Assembly: GCA_037384645.1 (NCBI GenBank)
Contig: JARRNT010000109.1
Coordinates: forward strand, 1 to 7,035
Source: RI-92 sp037384645
GTDB taxonomy: Bacteria > Pseudomonadota > Gammaproteobacteria > UBA6429 > Thiohalophilaceae
DNA length: 7,035 nucleotides
Direction of reading: 5' to 3'
Below the pieces are notes generated by a model, which was given only the letters and a program-made list of their open reading frames with translations, was not told where the DNA came from and did not search any database. A program made the translations under genes and the position numbers. This document shows, one piece after another, positions 1 through 6,509 of this stretch (position 1 is its first letter; each line of letters starts with the position of its first letter).

Positions 1-73
1 GATTTAAATCAATTTCCTCGAATAAGTCGTGCCGTTCAGCACGCAAGGACATTCACTATCCACAGAAAGAGCT

Positions 74-613
74 TTAATCGTGATGGTCATGGTCTGTCCC
101 TGCCTGGGCCTGCAAGGCCTTGTACTGGGTCGGCGTCATGCCCGGCAGGGTTTTGACCAACGCAACCATCGCCCAGATCTTGTCATCGGAATGGGTCGGA
201 CCCCATGCCGGCATACCGGTCATTTTAATCCCATGCTTGATGACCCAGAATAATTCCCGTTCCGGCATTTTCTTGGCAATCCTGGCAAGAATCGGTGGCT
301 TAGGATTGAGACCTGCCCGCGCCTCGCCAGGCTCGATGCCGGGTGCACCGTGGCAGACAATGCACATTTCGTTGTAGTGATCGAAACCAATGCGCAAGGT
401 TTTCGGATTAGTCAGTACACTCTTGTCCGGGGGCGTAATTTTCTCATAACGACTGTCGATGGATTGCTCGCGCGTTGTCTTCAGTATCCACTTGAGCAAT
501 CCAGGATCTTTGCTGGTTGCCGCGACATCATAGCTGCCGCTATAGATAAAAAGCAGACCACCGAGTACGACGAGTATTATCAGCGAAAAAATTGTGATAA
601 TTATGCATTTCAT
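74..613 (-). CDS. Membrane-anchored monoheme c-type cytochrome
   Basis: This 179-residue protein has an N-terminal hydrophobic segment (about residues 2-25) that would anchor it in the inner membrane with a periplasmic heme domain. The heme-binding motif CIVCH is at residues 84-88. A KMTGMPAWG segment follows, with Met134 the likely distal heme ligand, and then the usual final helix (DDKIWAMVALVKTLP), so it fits the class I cytochrome c fold. The C-terminus DHDHHD carries three histidines that could bind metal. I chose the ATG at 613 over the one at 628 because GAGGGA sits 7 bases upstream of it, whereas the upstream ATG has no well-placed site. It lies downstream of copB on the same strand, separated by a likely terminator, so it may be transcribed alone. 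A role in electron transfer next to copper oxidation is inference; the cytochrome assignment is firm. Confidence 0.9.
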   Translation of the reverse strand: MKCIIITIFSLIILVVLGGLLFIYSGSYDVAATSKDPGLLKWILKTTREQSIDSRYEKITPPDKSVLTNPKTLRIGFDHYNEMCIVCHGAPGIEPGEARAGLNPKPPILARIAKKMPERELFWVIKHGIKMTGMPAWGPTHSDDKIWAMVALVKTLPGMTPTQYKALQAQAGTDHDHHD

Positions 614-620
614 TGTCTGA

Positions 621-626
621 TCCCTC
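621..626 (-). promoter_or_regulatory. Ribosome binding site of the cytochrome c gene
   Basis: GAGGGA on the minus strand lies 7 bases before the ATG at 613. It overlaps the alternative in-frame ATG at 628 and supports the downstream start. Confidence 0.65.
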
Positions 627-751
627 ATAAAAAGCGATTGAGCTACCCTAGCCGATTGCCGAAATGCTTACAAGCAATGCCTTGCCGCTCGAATCCCGTA
701 TTAATTTTTTTCATACCCCGCCACAATCCGGCAACAAGTTGCAGTTAGTCA

Positions 752-782
752 AAAGTACTGCGGCGACCTGTCGCCGCCGCAG
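752..782 (-). terminator. Probable terminator after copB
   Basis: A GC-rich hairpin with perfect 7-bp arms (GCGGCGA at 760-766, TCGCCGC at 771-777) and a 4-base loop lies 13 bases past the copB stop codon. CTG/CAG pairing outside a small bulge could extend it to 758-782. On the minus strand it is followed by AGTAC and then TTTT. The T tract is short and offset by a few bases, so intrinsic termination may be partial. Confidence 0.5.
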
Positions 783-794
783 CATGGTCCCTGG

Positions 795-1541
795 TTACCA
801 CCAGACGCGAACACCGGCAAGCAGGAAAGTTTCGCTCGCCGGATCACCGGCGGCGCGGGCATAGTCAGCCGTCCCACCGTACTTCTGTGTCCACATGATA
901 CCGATGTAAGGCGCAAATTCACGCCGAATATCGTAGCGTAGTCGCAGCGTCAGGCTGGCATCGGACAGGCCAGAACCCCGCATCTTCTCAGGGTCTTTTT
1001 TGCCATAGGCGTTAAATTCTACCTCGGGCATGAAGACCAGGCGCTGGGTGAGTAAAAGGTCATATTCAGCTTTAAAGCGCAATGCGCTGCGTCCATTATT
1101 CCCAACATAGGCAGTGGCATCGACTTCAAACAAATACGGCGCCAGCCCCTGGAAACCGAAACCCAGCCAGTCGCGTGAAGGCATGTCCGCGGTAGAAAAC
1201 TCATGCCGTATCCCGACCTGGGCGTCCCAGAACGGCGCCACCGCGCGGCTGTAATAGGCTTCCAATTCGGCATCGTCGGTCGTGCCATTCACACGACTGC
1301 CTTCGGTCTTCAACCATAGCTTGTTGATGTCGCTGCCGATCCAGGCCTGACCTTCCCAGTAACTGCTATTGCCAGCATTGGCGTCACGATACTCCAGGCG
1401 ATCCAGCATCCATTTGCTGAAAATCGTATTGTCATGAACCGGTGACGGCCAGGTGGCAGAATTATCCTGAGCCTGAACCGTCGGTACCACACTCCCAACC
1501 AGGATGCTTACCGCCAGCAAAATGAGACGATTGAATTGCAT
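795..1541 (-). CDS. copB: Copper resistance protein B, outer membrane
   Basis: This 248-residue protein matches the CopB family, outer-membrane proteins that bind or sequester copper together with CopA. A signal peptide covers residues 1-24, with predicted cleavage after VQA. Family-typical segments follow: YWEGQAWIGSDINKLWLKTEG-like sequence at 61-81, YYSRAVAPFWDAQVGIRHE at 96-114, PYLFEVDATAYVG at 135-147, LLLTQRLVFMPEVE at 162-175 and PYIGIMWTQKYGGTADYAR at 211-229. It ends in Trp-Trp, fitting the C-terminal aromatic signal of outer-membrane beta-barrels. The ATG at 1541 is preceded by AAGGAGAA with good spacing and begins a clean signal peptide. A longer reading from 1637 would overlap copA and bury that signal. 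It lacks the long Met/His-rich N-terminal segment of the Pseudomonas CopB type. It starts 26 bases after copA and is almost certainly co-transcribed with it. Confidence 0.93.
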   Translation of the reverse strand: MQFNRLILLAVSILVGSVVPTVQAQDNSATWPSPVHDNTIFSKWMLDRLEYRDANAGNSSYWEGQAWIGSDINKLWLKTEGSRVNGTTDDAELEAYYSRAVAPFWDAQVGIRHEFSTADMPSRDWLGFGFQGLAPYLFEVDATAYVGNNGRSALRFKAEYDLLLTQRLVFMPEVEFNAYGKKDPEKMRGSGLSDASLTLRLRYDIRREFAPYIGIMWTQKYGGTADYARAAGDPASETFLLAGVRVWW

Positions 1542-1545
1542 TACA

Positions 1546-1553
1546 TTCTCCTT
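1546..1553 (-). promoter_or_regulatory. Ribosome binding site of copB
   Basis: AAGGAGAA on the minus strand lies 4 bases before the ATG at 1541, inside the copA-copB gap. It decides the copB start against the longer reading from 1637. Confidence 0.75.
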
Positions 1554-1567
1554 GATTCTGAACAGGT

Positions 1568-3469
1568 TCATACCACACGCACCTCGCGGAACATGCCCGC
1601 CTTCATGTGATACAGCAGGTGACAGTGATACGCCCAACGGCCCCTGGCATCGGCCAGCACCCGATAACGCACCTCGTGTCCTGGCTTGACGACGACCGTG
1701 TGCTTACGCACCTGGAATTGACCATCCGGGCTTTCCACTTCGCTCCACAAACCGTGCAGGTGAATGGGATGATCCATCATGGTGTCGTTGACCAGCACAA
1801 TGCGCACGCGCTCGCCGTACGTCAGCCTGATCGGTTCGGCATCGGAGAATTTGACGCCGTTGAACGACCACATGTAACGCTCCATGTTGCCGGTGAGATG
1901 CAGTTCGATGGTACGGCCCGGTTCACGCTTATCCAGCCAGCCATCGAGGCTCCTGAGGTCCGCATAGGTCAGCACCCGGCGACCGTTCTGGCGCAAACCG
2001 GCACCGGGGTCATCCAGCCGGGTCGATACTTCTTCGGCATGCATGGCCGTCCCGGGTCCGTATTCGGTCGCCGGGTGTTCCGTGATTTTCATCATGCCGC
2101 CCGCATTCGCGTTCTTCACCATGCCGGGACGGCCTTGTCCACTGGCACCCATGTTCATGCTGGCGCCGCATTTCATCGCCGGCGTTTTGACCTGGGCCGC
2201 CTCACCCATATTGCCCATAGACTTACTGTTCTCGGCGTTACCGGGTCCGGCGCTGGATCCGTTCATGTTCGACATATCCATACCGGACATATCCATGCTG
2301 CTCATGGACATGCCCATGTCTGACATGCCGAGCGTCGGCACCGGGTCCATTTGCGGCACTGTTGCTTTGAGGTCGCTGCGCGGTGTCAGCGTGCCGCGGA
2401 CAAAGCCGGAACGATCCATCGACTGCGCAAACAGCGTGTAGGCACGATCGCCAGCAGGTTCGACGATCACGTCATAGGTCTCGGCCACACCAATGCGAAA
2501 TTCATCCACCGGCACGGGATGGACATTGACACCGTCGGCGGCCACCACGGTCATTTTCAGCCCGGGGATGCGCACGTCGAAGAACGACATGGCCGAACCA
2601 TTGATAAAGCGCAGACGGACTTTTTCACCCTGCCTGAACTTACCTGTCCAGTTGCCCGCCGGGGTGGCACCGTTCATCAGGTAGGTGTAGGTCGCACCGG
2701 AGACATCGGCCAGGTCTCGCGAGCTCATGCGCATCCTGTCCCACATGGCACGTTCCGCCCAGGCCGCGCTCAGGCCACGTTGTTTCGCCTCGCGAATGAA
2801 ATCGCCCAGGGTCAGCTTGGCGTAGTTGTAGTAGCCGTCCATCTCTTTCAGTCGCGAATAGACAAACTCCGGACTGTCATCGGTCCAGTCGGACAACATC
2901 ACCACGTAGTCACGATCGTAACTGAAGGGATCGTGTTGACGCGGTTCGGTCACGATCGGGCCATACAGGCCGGTTTGTTCCTGAAAGCCGGAATGGCTGT
3001 GGTACCAGTAGGTCCCGCTCTGGGCGACCTTGAAACGGTAGGTGAAGGTCTCTCCTGGCATGATGCCGGCATAAGTCAAACCCGGGACGCCATCCATCGG
3101 ATTGGGCAGGATAATGCCATGCCAGTGAATAGAGGTCGGGGCCTTCAGTTTGTTGGTGACCCGCAGGGTGATGGTATCCCCTTCCCGCCAGCGCAATTCA
3201 GGAGCCGGGATCTGGCCGTTAATCGCAGTGGCGACCCCCATTTCACCGGTGAAATTGACTGGCACCTCGCCAATCACCAGATCGAACTCGGTACCACGCA
3301 TAACCTGGCGAGGAACCGCACTATTCAATGACTTTTGTTTAGCCCAGGCCGGCATGTCAAACAAGCTCAGCCCCATCAGGGTACCGCCAGCAGCAAGACC
3401 CTGGACAAAACGACGCCGTGAGGCATCCATGACATCGGCAGATGCCGATATCCGTCGACGATTTTTCAT
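1568..3469 (-). CDS. copA: Copper resistance multicopper oxidase CopA, Tat-exported
   Basis: This 633-residue CopA/PcoA-type multicopper oxidase would be periplasmic, oxidising Cu(I) and binding copper for resistance. The N-terminus has a Tat signal (SRRRFV at 17-22, hydrophobic LAAGGTLMGLSLF, predicted cleavage after AWA near residue 43), implying export of the folded, copper-loaded enzyme. All four copper-ligand motifs are present: HWHG at 115-118, WYHSH at 155-159, HPIHLHG at 567-573 and HCHLLYHMKAGM at 615-626, with Cys616 and Met626 as type 1 copper ligands. Residues 374-460 form a Met-rich insert with repeated MDMSGMDMS-like units, typical of CopA and likely to bind Cu(I). The length is normal for the family. 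AAGGAG at 3478-3483 lies 8 bases before the start, supporting this ATG over the one at codon 14. It follows a small exported peptide by 21 bases and precedes copB by 26. Confidence 0.97.
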   Translation of the reverse strand: MKNRRRISASADVMDASRRRFVQGLAAGGTLMGLSLFDMPAWAKQKSLNSAVPRQVMRGTEFDLVIGEVPVNFTGEMGVATAINGQIPAPELRWREGDTITLRVTNKLKAPTSIHWHGIILPNPMDGVPGLTYAGIMPGETFTYRFKVAQSGTYWYHSHSGFQEQTGLYGPIVTEPRQHDPFSYDRDYVVMLSDWTDDSPEFVYSRLKEMDGYYNYAKLTLGDFIREAKQRGLSAAWAERAMWDRMRMSSRDLADVSGATYTYLMNGATPAGNWTGKFRQGEKVRLRFINGSAMSFFDVRIPGLKMTVVAADGVNVHPVPVDEFRIGVAETYDVIVEPAGDRAYTLFAQSMDRSGFVRGTLTPRSDLKATVPQMDPVPTLGMSDMGMSMSSMDMSGMDMSNMNGSSAGPGNAENSKSMGNMGEAAQVKTPAMKCGASMNMGASGQGRPGMVKNANAGGMMKITEHPATEYGPGTAMHAEEVSTRLDDPGAGLRQNGRRVLTYADLRSLDGWLDKREPGRTIELHLTGNMERYMWSFNGVKFSDAEPIRLTYGERVRIVLVNDTMMDHPIHLHGLWSEVESPDGQFQVRKHTVVVKPGHEVRYRVLADARGRWAYHCHLLYHMKAGMFREVRVV

Positions 3470-3490
3470 CGTAGAAACTCCTTAAGCAAT

Positions 3491-3709
3491 CTACGCAAAC
3501 CCGCTATCAGCGGATGTGGCGCAATAATCAAACACTATCGCATGCACATGACCGGCCGTCGCTGTATGTTCCTGGGTGACAGATTTGTAATCTACCGCGG
3601 CAAAAACGCGCGCTACATTGAACAATACAGCAATGCTCAGCAAAACAGCAAAAAACGCGCGATGACGGCGTGCCCACTGGTGAAATGCGACAATAGTGCT
3701 TTGATGCAT
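3491..3709 (-). CDS. Small exported His-containing peptide upstream of copA, unknown
   Basis: I do not recognise this 72-residue protein. The N-terminus is basic (RRHR at 14-17), followed by a hydrophobic stretch at about 19-37 ending VFAA, so it reads as a signal peptide cleaved near residue 38 or as a membrane anchor. The remaining 35 residues contain His48, His54, His56 and Cys63, possible metal ligands. Its stop codon is 21 bases from copA and the copA ribosome binding site lies in that gap, so the two are very likely in one operon. Its own ATG has no clear Shine-Dalgarno sequence. By position it resembles CopL of Xanthomonas, a peptide encoded just ahead of copAB and needed for copper induction, but I see no sequence match I can vouch for. 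A copper-linked role is inference from context. Confidence 0.6.
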   Translation of the reverse strand: MHQSTIVAFHQWARRHRAFFAVLLSIAVLFNVARVFAAVDYKSVTQEHTATAGHVHAIVFDYCATSADSGFA

Positions 3710-3795
3710 AATCGGTATTAACTGGATTGCTTCACTAACTGAGAAAATTACACGGTTTTACCCGGCACCGCAATAACTGAATACCCACACCAACT

Positions 3796-3824
3796 CATAA
3801 ACCTTGCATTTTGCAGTCACTCAA
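3796..3824 (-). promoter_or_regulatory. Weak candidate promoter for the copper operon
   Basis: On the minus strand TTGAGT and TTTATG are separated by 17 bases, about 90 bases before the small exported ORF. The -10 match is poor (3 of 6). A second weak pair, TTGCGG and TAATTT, also 17 bases apart, lies at 3745-3773. The first pair's spacer contains GCAAAATGCAA. No recognisable CueR- or CopR-type operator was found, so the element that responds to copper is unresolved. Confidence 0.22.
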
Positions 3825-3890
3825 AGCAATACTCTGTAATTCTTTATGGATTATTTTGTTCTAGCTTTCGGCTAATTTGCATTAATCGAA

Positions 3891-3934
3891 AATTAACAAT
3901 GCCGGTCTAACACTTAGCCAAAAGACCGGCCTTG
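3891..3934 (-). terminator. Intrinsic terminator after the glycine-zipper gene, possibly bidirectional
   Basis: GCCGGTCT (3901-3908) and AGACCGGC (3923-3930) form a perfect 8-bp GC-rich stem with a 14-base loop. On the minus strand it lies 63 bases past the stop at 3994 and is followed by ATTGTTAATTTT. On the plus strand it is followed by CTTGTTTT. It separates the kinase and glycine-zipper unit from the copper operon. Its flanks would serve either direction, but no plus-strand gene was found that needs it. Confidence 0.75.
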
Positions 3935-3993
3935 TTTTACTGGGCGCCAGGAGTAAGGTTCCACCACCGCATCGTTTCTACAACACGATCAAA

Positions 3994-4766
3994 CTACTGT
4001 TGTTTCCATACGCCTTTATCAGTTCGACAAGCAACTTCCCGATACTTATGGGTTTTATCGCCCTGCACCACGGCAATGTAGTCCCGGCAGTAGTGCCCAT
4101 CCGCACGTCGATAGCTTTTATAAGGTTTGATTGAATATTGATAACCGTTATTCGGGTTCTTCCAGCGAACCACCTTGCCATCTGGCGCTCGTTCCAGCAC
4201 CTGGTTCGTACAATTCACATCGGCGTTATCCATGTTGCGTCCGATCTGATGGCCAACGACGGCGCCGATCAATGCACCGGCAACGGTAGCGAGATTTTTG
4301 TCCCTGGTATGTATCACATTGTGTCCGATAATACCGCCAACGACTCCTCCTACAACTGTCCCGACTACTTCACGGTTACACCGACCGGATGAAATTCCGA
4401 TACGATCAGTGGTAGCTCTGAAATTAACAGCCACCCTGTCACGCTCACGATCTTCATCGCCTTCACGACGATCGTCACGGTGATTGCGACGATAGCCATA
4501 AGCAGGCGCCCAGGGTGGCGGCCCGTGACGATCGCGGTATCCACCACGGTCGTCATCATCTTCCGCCCGATCTCTCCGGTCATAATCATCCCTGTGCCAT
4601 TTTCTGTGGTGATGCCTGCCCCTTTCGTGGCTATAGCGCCGGCTGGGCCCATCTTCGTGATAATAACCTTGCCCGGATTCATCTTTCCAGGGATCAGCGG
4701 CTGCAGACAGTCCGAGCAGGATCCCCGCAGTGATAAGAAAAACTTGTAAGATTTATACGCATGCAT
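3994..4766 (-). CDS. Exported glycine-zipper 2TM surface protein, split by a -1 frameshift
   Basis: The start at 4766 (MHAYKSYKFF) and the body down to 3994 are in different frames. A -1 shift at the T run at 4738-4742 joins them into a 257-residue protein with an excellent signal peptide (h-region FFLITAGILLGLSAAA, cleavage near residue 24). Next comes an Arg/Asp/His-rich linker at about 25-111, then a glycine-zipper hairpin (VVGTVVGGVVGGIIGHN, then LATVAGALIGAVVGHQIG), then a Cys-containing C-terminal domain ending GVWKQQ. Glycine-zipper 2TM proteins of this kind (17-kDa surface antigen-like) sit in the outer membrane or envelope. The body frame has no good start codon of its own before the GTG at 4434, which would remove the signal peptide. 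Without the shift, the ATG at 4766 yields an unrelated, unlikely product. It follows the kinase gene by 97 bases. Whether the shift is a sequencing error, a mutation or real recoding cannot be told here. Confidence 0.8.
4737..4743 (-). other. Frameshift site in the glycine-zipper gene
   Basis: The minus strand reads AAG TTT TTC TTA in the start frame. Re-reading one T gives TTT CTT ATC ACT GCG, which continues the signal peptide hydrophobic core and enters the frame of the conserved body. A sixth T would give an uninterrupted gene. The heptamer G TTT TTC is only an imperfect -1 slippery site. Confidence 0.75.
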
Positions 4767-4793
4767 TTGTAATGCTTCGGGCAAAACCGCTAA

Positions 4794-4817
4794 ATTCATG
4801 AAAGCTACTTCATGAAT
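4794..4817. repeat. Tandem TTCATGAA palindromes forming a 9-bp inverted repeat
   Basis: ATTCATGAA (4794-4802), six bases, then TTCATGAAT (4809-4817) form perfect 9-bp arms. Each arm contains the 8-bp palindrome TTCATGAA, and the two palindromes repeat with a 14-bp period. It lies 28 bases upstream of the glycine-zipper start and 47 bases after the kinase stop. It may be a tandem operator for a dimeric regulator or a transcript hairpin between the two genes. It lacks the T tract of an intrinsic terminator. Confidence 0.55.
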
Positions 4818-4863
4818 CGTGTCGCAATTCACAAAATCACGATATTTTCCGCGCACCAGCAGT

Positions 4864-6306
4864 TCAGTCTGTCGGAATTTGCCTGAGCTGCTGGCTCACC
4901 ACGGCCATCGACTGATAGCGGTCAGCGGCTTTCTTGGCCAGCATTTTTTTCACAACGGCATCCAAAGCGGGTGGAACATCGCGACGTACTTCCGCCAGTC
5001 CGGGTGGCATCTTGCTCAGGTGTTGTGCAATGATCGATTTCATATCTCCTTCGAAAGGCCTTTTTCCCGCGAGTAATTGATACAGGACAACTCCCAGCGC
5101 ATAAATGTCCGTGCGCTGATCCGTCTGCTCGCCATTCGCCTGTTCCGGACTCATGTAGGCCGGTGTTCCCATGACGGTGTTCATCTGGGTATGCACACTG
5201 GATGCAGCAAGCTTGGCTATACCAAAATCCGTGATTTTCACTTCGCCATTGCAACTGATGAGCACATTTGCTGGTTTGAAGTCACGATGTACAACCCCAC
5301 GATCATGGGCATAGCCAAGCGCATCCGCCATCTGCATGGCCAGCCTGACAGCTTCGCTGATCTTCAACGCCTTGCCATGGCCGAGCCTGGATTCGAGTTC
5401 GTGTCCATCCACAAATTCCATCACGATCAATGACAGACCATTCCATTCAATAAAATCATAGACCTGGACAATATTCGGATGACTTAGCCGTGCCAGTGCG
5501 AGGGCCTCCTGACGAAAACGTGCCAGCAGCTGCTGATCAGTTGCCAGGTTTGGAGCTAACTGCTTCAGTGCGACATCCCGGTTCAGCTTGAGATCCCCAG
5601 CCTGATAAACGATACCCATTGCCCCGACGCCCAGTTGCTGCTTAATTTGATAACGATCAGCGATTAAGGCCTTTTTACTCGTGGACTCCTGTGCATCGGA
5701 GGTCATCATGACCGTGCCATCAGCCGAAGCGGGTGTCTCCGCGACCGTGGCAGCATGATTCCCCTGGCTCAACCGGGTGTTGAGTTCCTGTAGTTTGGAT
5801 GTGATTTGCGATTCGGTTTCCCTGTCACTACTCCAGGCCAGTGCAGCCGAATAAAGCAGGATACTCTCGGATGCATTGGAGTTAGCCAGTTGATCGGCAA
5901 GCTGTTCCTTTTCCCGGGCAATCTGAGTTGCGCGCTCCAAAGCCGCCGGAATTCGGCGCAGAAAAAGATACAGCGTAAACATGATTGCCATCGACCAGAG
6001 TGACCAGTGGGTAATCAATTCGCTGACATGCAAGTGGGGGTTCTCCACCTCCCGGGTGACCAGGCCAAACAGCGATTCAATGGTAACAGGGCTGAAAATC
6101 CTGGACAGGACCACATCCAAGGCTGGCAGAATGACAAATGGTAGTAAGATCAGTAAGGCGATGATAATTATCTGTTCTTTTCGGGCACTGAATAACCAAT
6201 AACGCAAGATTTGCGGCTTACGTTTTAACACTGGAACAAGGCGTACGGAATCACGCAGCTGTGTCGTGATTTTTCTGTTAAATTCAATGACAGTATTTAA
6301 AAGCAT
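4864..6306 (-). CDS. Membrane-anchored Hanks-type Ser/Thr protein kinase
   Basis: The 480-residue protein has two hydrophobic segments (about 44-66 and 101-117) enclosing a short loop, a predicted coiled coil at about 120-143, a linker, and a C-terminal PknB-like kinase domain at about 219-478. Catalytic features are complete: glycine loop LGVGAMGIVY (225-234), Lys248 in VALK, Glu267, HRDFKPAN (340-347) with catalytic Asp342, DFG (360-362), GTPAYMSPE (380-388) and DIYALGVVLY (400-409). It should be an active RD-type kinase facing the cytoplasm. Many bacterial relatives instead put the kinase N-terminal and a sensor after the membrane segment; here the order is reversed and no PASTA or other sensor repeat follows. 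Thr373, Thr377 and Thr381 in the activation segment are possible autophosphorylation sites. An in-frame TGA lies five codons before this ATG, so no longer start exists. The downstream glycine-zipper gene is a possible functional partner by position only. Confidence 0.93.
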   Translation of the reverse strand: MLLNTVIEFNRKITTQLRDSVRLVPVLKRKPQILRYWLFSARKEQIIIIALLILLPFVILPALDVVLSRIFSPVTIESLFGLVTREVENPHLHVSELITHWSLWSMAIMFTLYLFLRRIPAALERATQIAREKEQLADQLANSNASESILLYSAALAWSSDRETESQITSKLQELNTRLSQGNHAATVAETPASADGTVMMTSDAQESTSKKALIADRYQIKQQLGVGAMGIVYQAGDLKLNRDVALKQLAPNLATDQQLLARFRQEALALARLSHPNIVQVYDFIEWNGLSLIVMEFVDGHELESRLGHGKALKISEAVRLAMQMADALGYAHDRGVVHRDFKPANVLISCNGEVKITDFGIAKLAASSVHTQMNTVMGTPAYMSPEQANGEQTDQRTDIYALGVVLYQLLAGKRPFEGDMKSIIAQHLSKMPPGLAEVRRDVPPALDAVVKKMLAKKAADRYQSMAVVSQQLRQIPTD

Positions 6307-6307
6307 A

Positions 6308-6312
6308 TCCCT
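6308..6312 (-). promoter_or_regulatory. Unusually close Shine-Dalgarno sequence of the kinase gene
   Basis: The purine-rich AGGGA preceding the ATG at 6306 is separated from it by a single T, much closer than the usual 5-9 bases. No other site lies near, and no in-frame ATG follows until residue 106. Translation initiation may be weak or controlled. Confidence 0.45.
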
Positions 6313-6452
6313 GTCAGATCACTTTCTGGTCATATTAACGTGATTAAAATTTACCCGCGCAGTTGACAGGTGGAACAAGCTACCCGCGCTGGAATAATTA
6401 TAATATATCGGTCAAAACCGCAGGTTCTGAATCCTGTCAGTCGCTTGACAGG
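6310..6452 (-). repeat. Four alternating copies of TGACAGG in the kinase leader
   Basis: On the minus strand, in transcript order, CCTGTCA (6452-6446), TGACAGG (6439-6433), CCTGTCA (6370-6364) and TGACAGG (6316-6310) alternate in orientation. The first two form a 7-bp inverted repeat with a 6-base loop. The last contains the AGG of the kinase ribosome-binding region. They could be operator half-sites or mutually exclusive RNA pairing segments. Confidence 0.55.
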
Positions 6453-6480
6453 TATACGCGCGGTAACGGAGGGATAAAAT

Positions 6481-6509
6481 AATTTACACTGCATGAACGT
6501 TCAGGTGAA
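6481..6509 (-). promoter_or_regulatory. Candidate kinase promoter with a palindromic operator
   Basis: TTCACC (-35-like, 4 of 6) and TAAATT (-10-like, 4 of 6) are 17 bases apart on the minus strand. The spacer contains the perfect palindrome TGAACGTTCA (6494-6503), and another TGAACGT lies at 6506-6512 on the plus strand. It would give a leader of about 165 bases before the kinase ATG. The consensus match is modest. Confidence 0.3.

Noticed and set aside
1..10. Palindrome GATTTAAATC at the window start
   Set aside because: It is a 10-bp AT-rich palindrome at the window edge with no context to interpret it.
28..43. Hairpin CGTGC-CGTTCA-GCACG after the cytochrome gene as a terminator
   Set aside because: It has only 5 bp of stem and no T run on the minus strand (ACTTATTC follows). 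It may aid termination but is too weak to call.
1607..3331. Long plus-strand open frames opposite copA (238 and 326 codons)
   Set aside because: They lie fully antisense to a strongly conserved gene, give His/Gly-rich low-sense protein, and lack ribosome binding sites. They follow from codon bias on the other strand.
4365..4856. 163-codon minus-strand open frame overlapping the zipper gene
   Set aside because: Only its codons from 4766 to about 4738 are meaningful, as the start of the signal peptide. The rest is the out-of-frame reading of the Arg/Asp-rich linker and resembles no known domain.
5077..5433. 118-codon plus-strand open frame inside the kinase gene
   Set aside because: It is antisense to the conserved catalytic core and has no family features.
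6363..6404. Plus-strand promoter from TTGACA (6363) and TATAAT (6399)
   Set aside because: The spacer is 30 bp, far outside the 15-19 bp range, and no plus-strand gene lies downstream.
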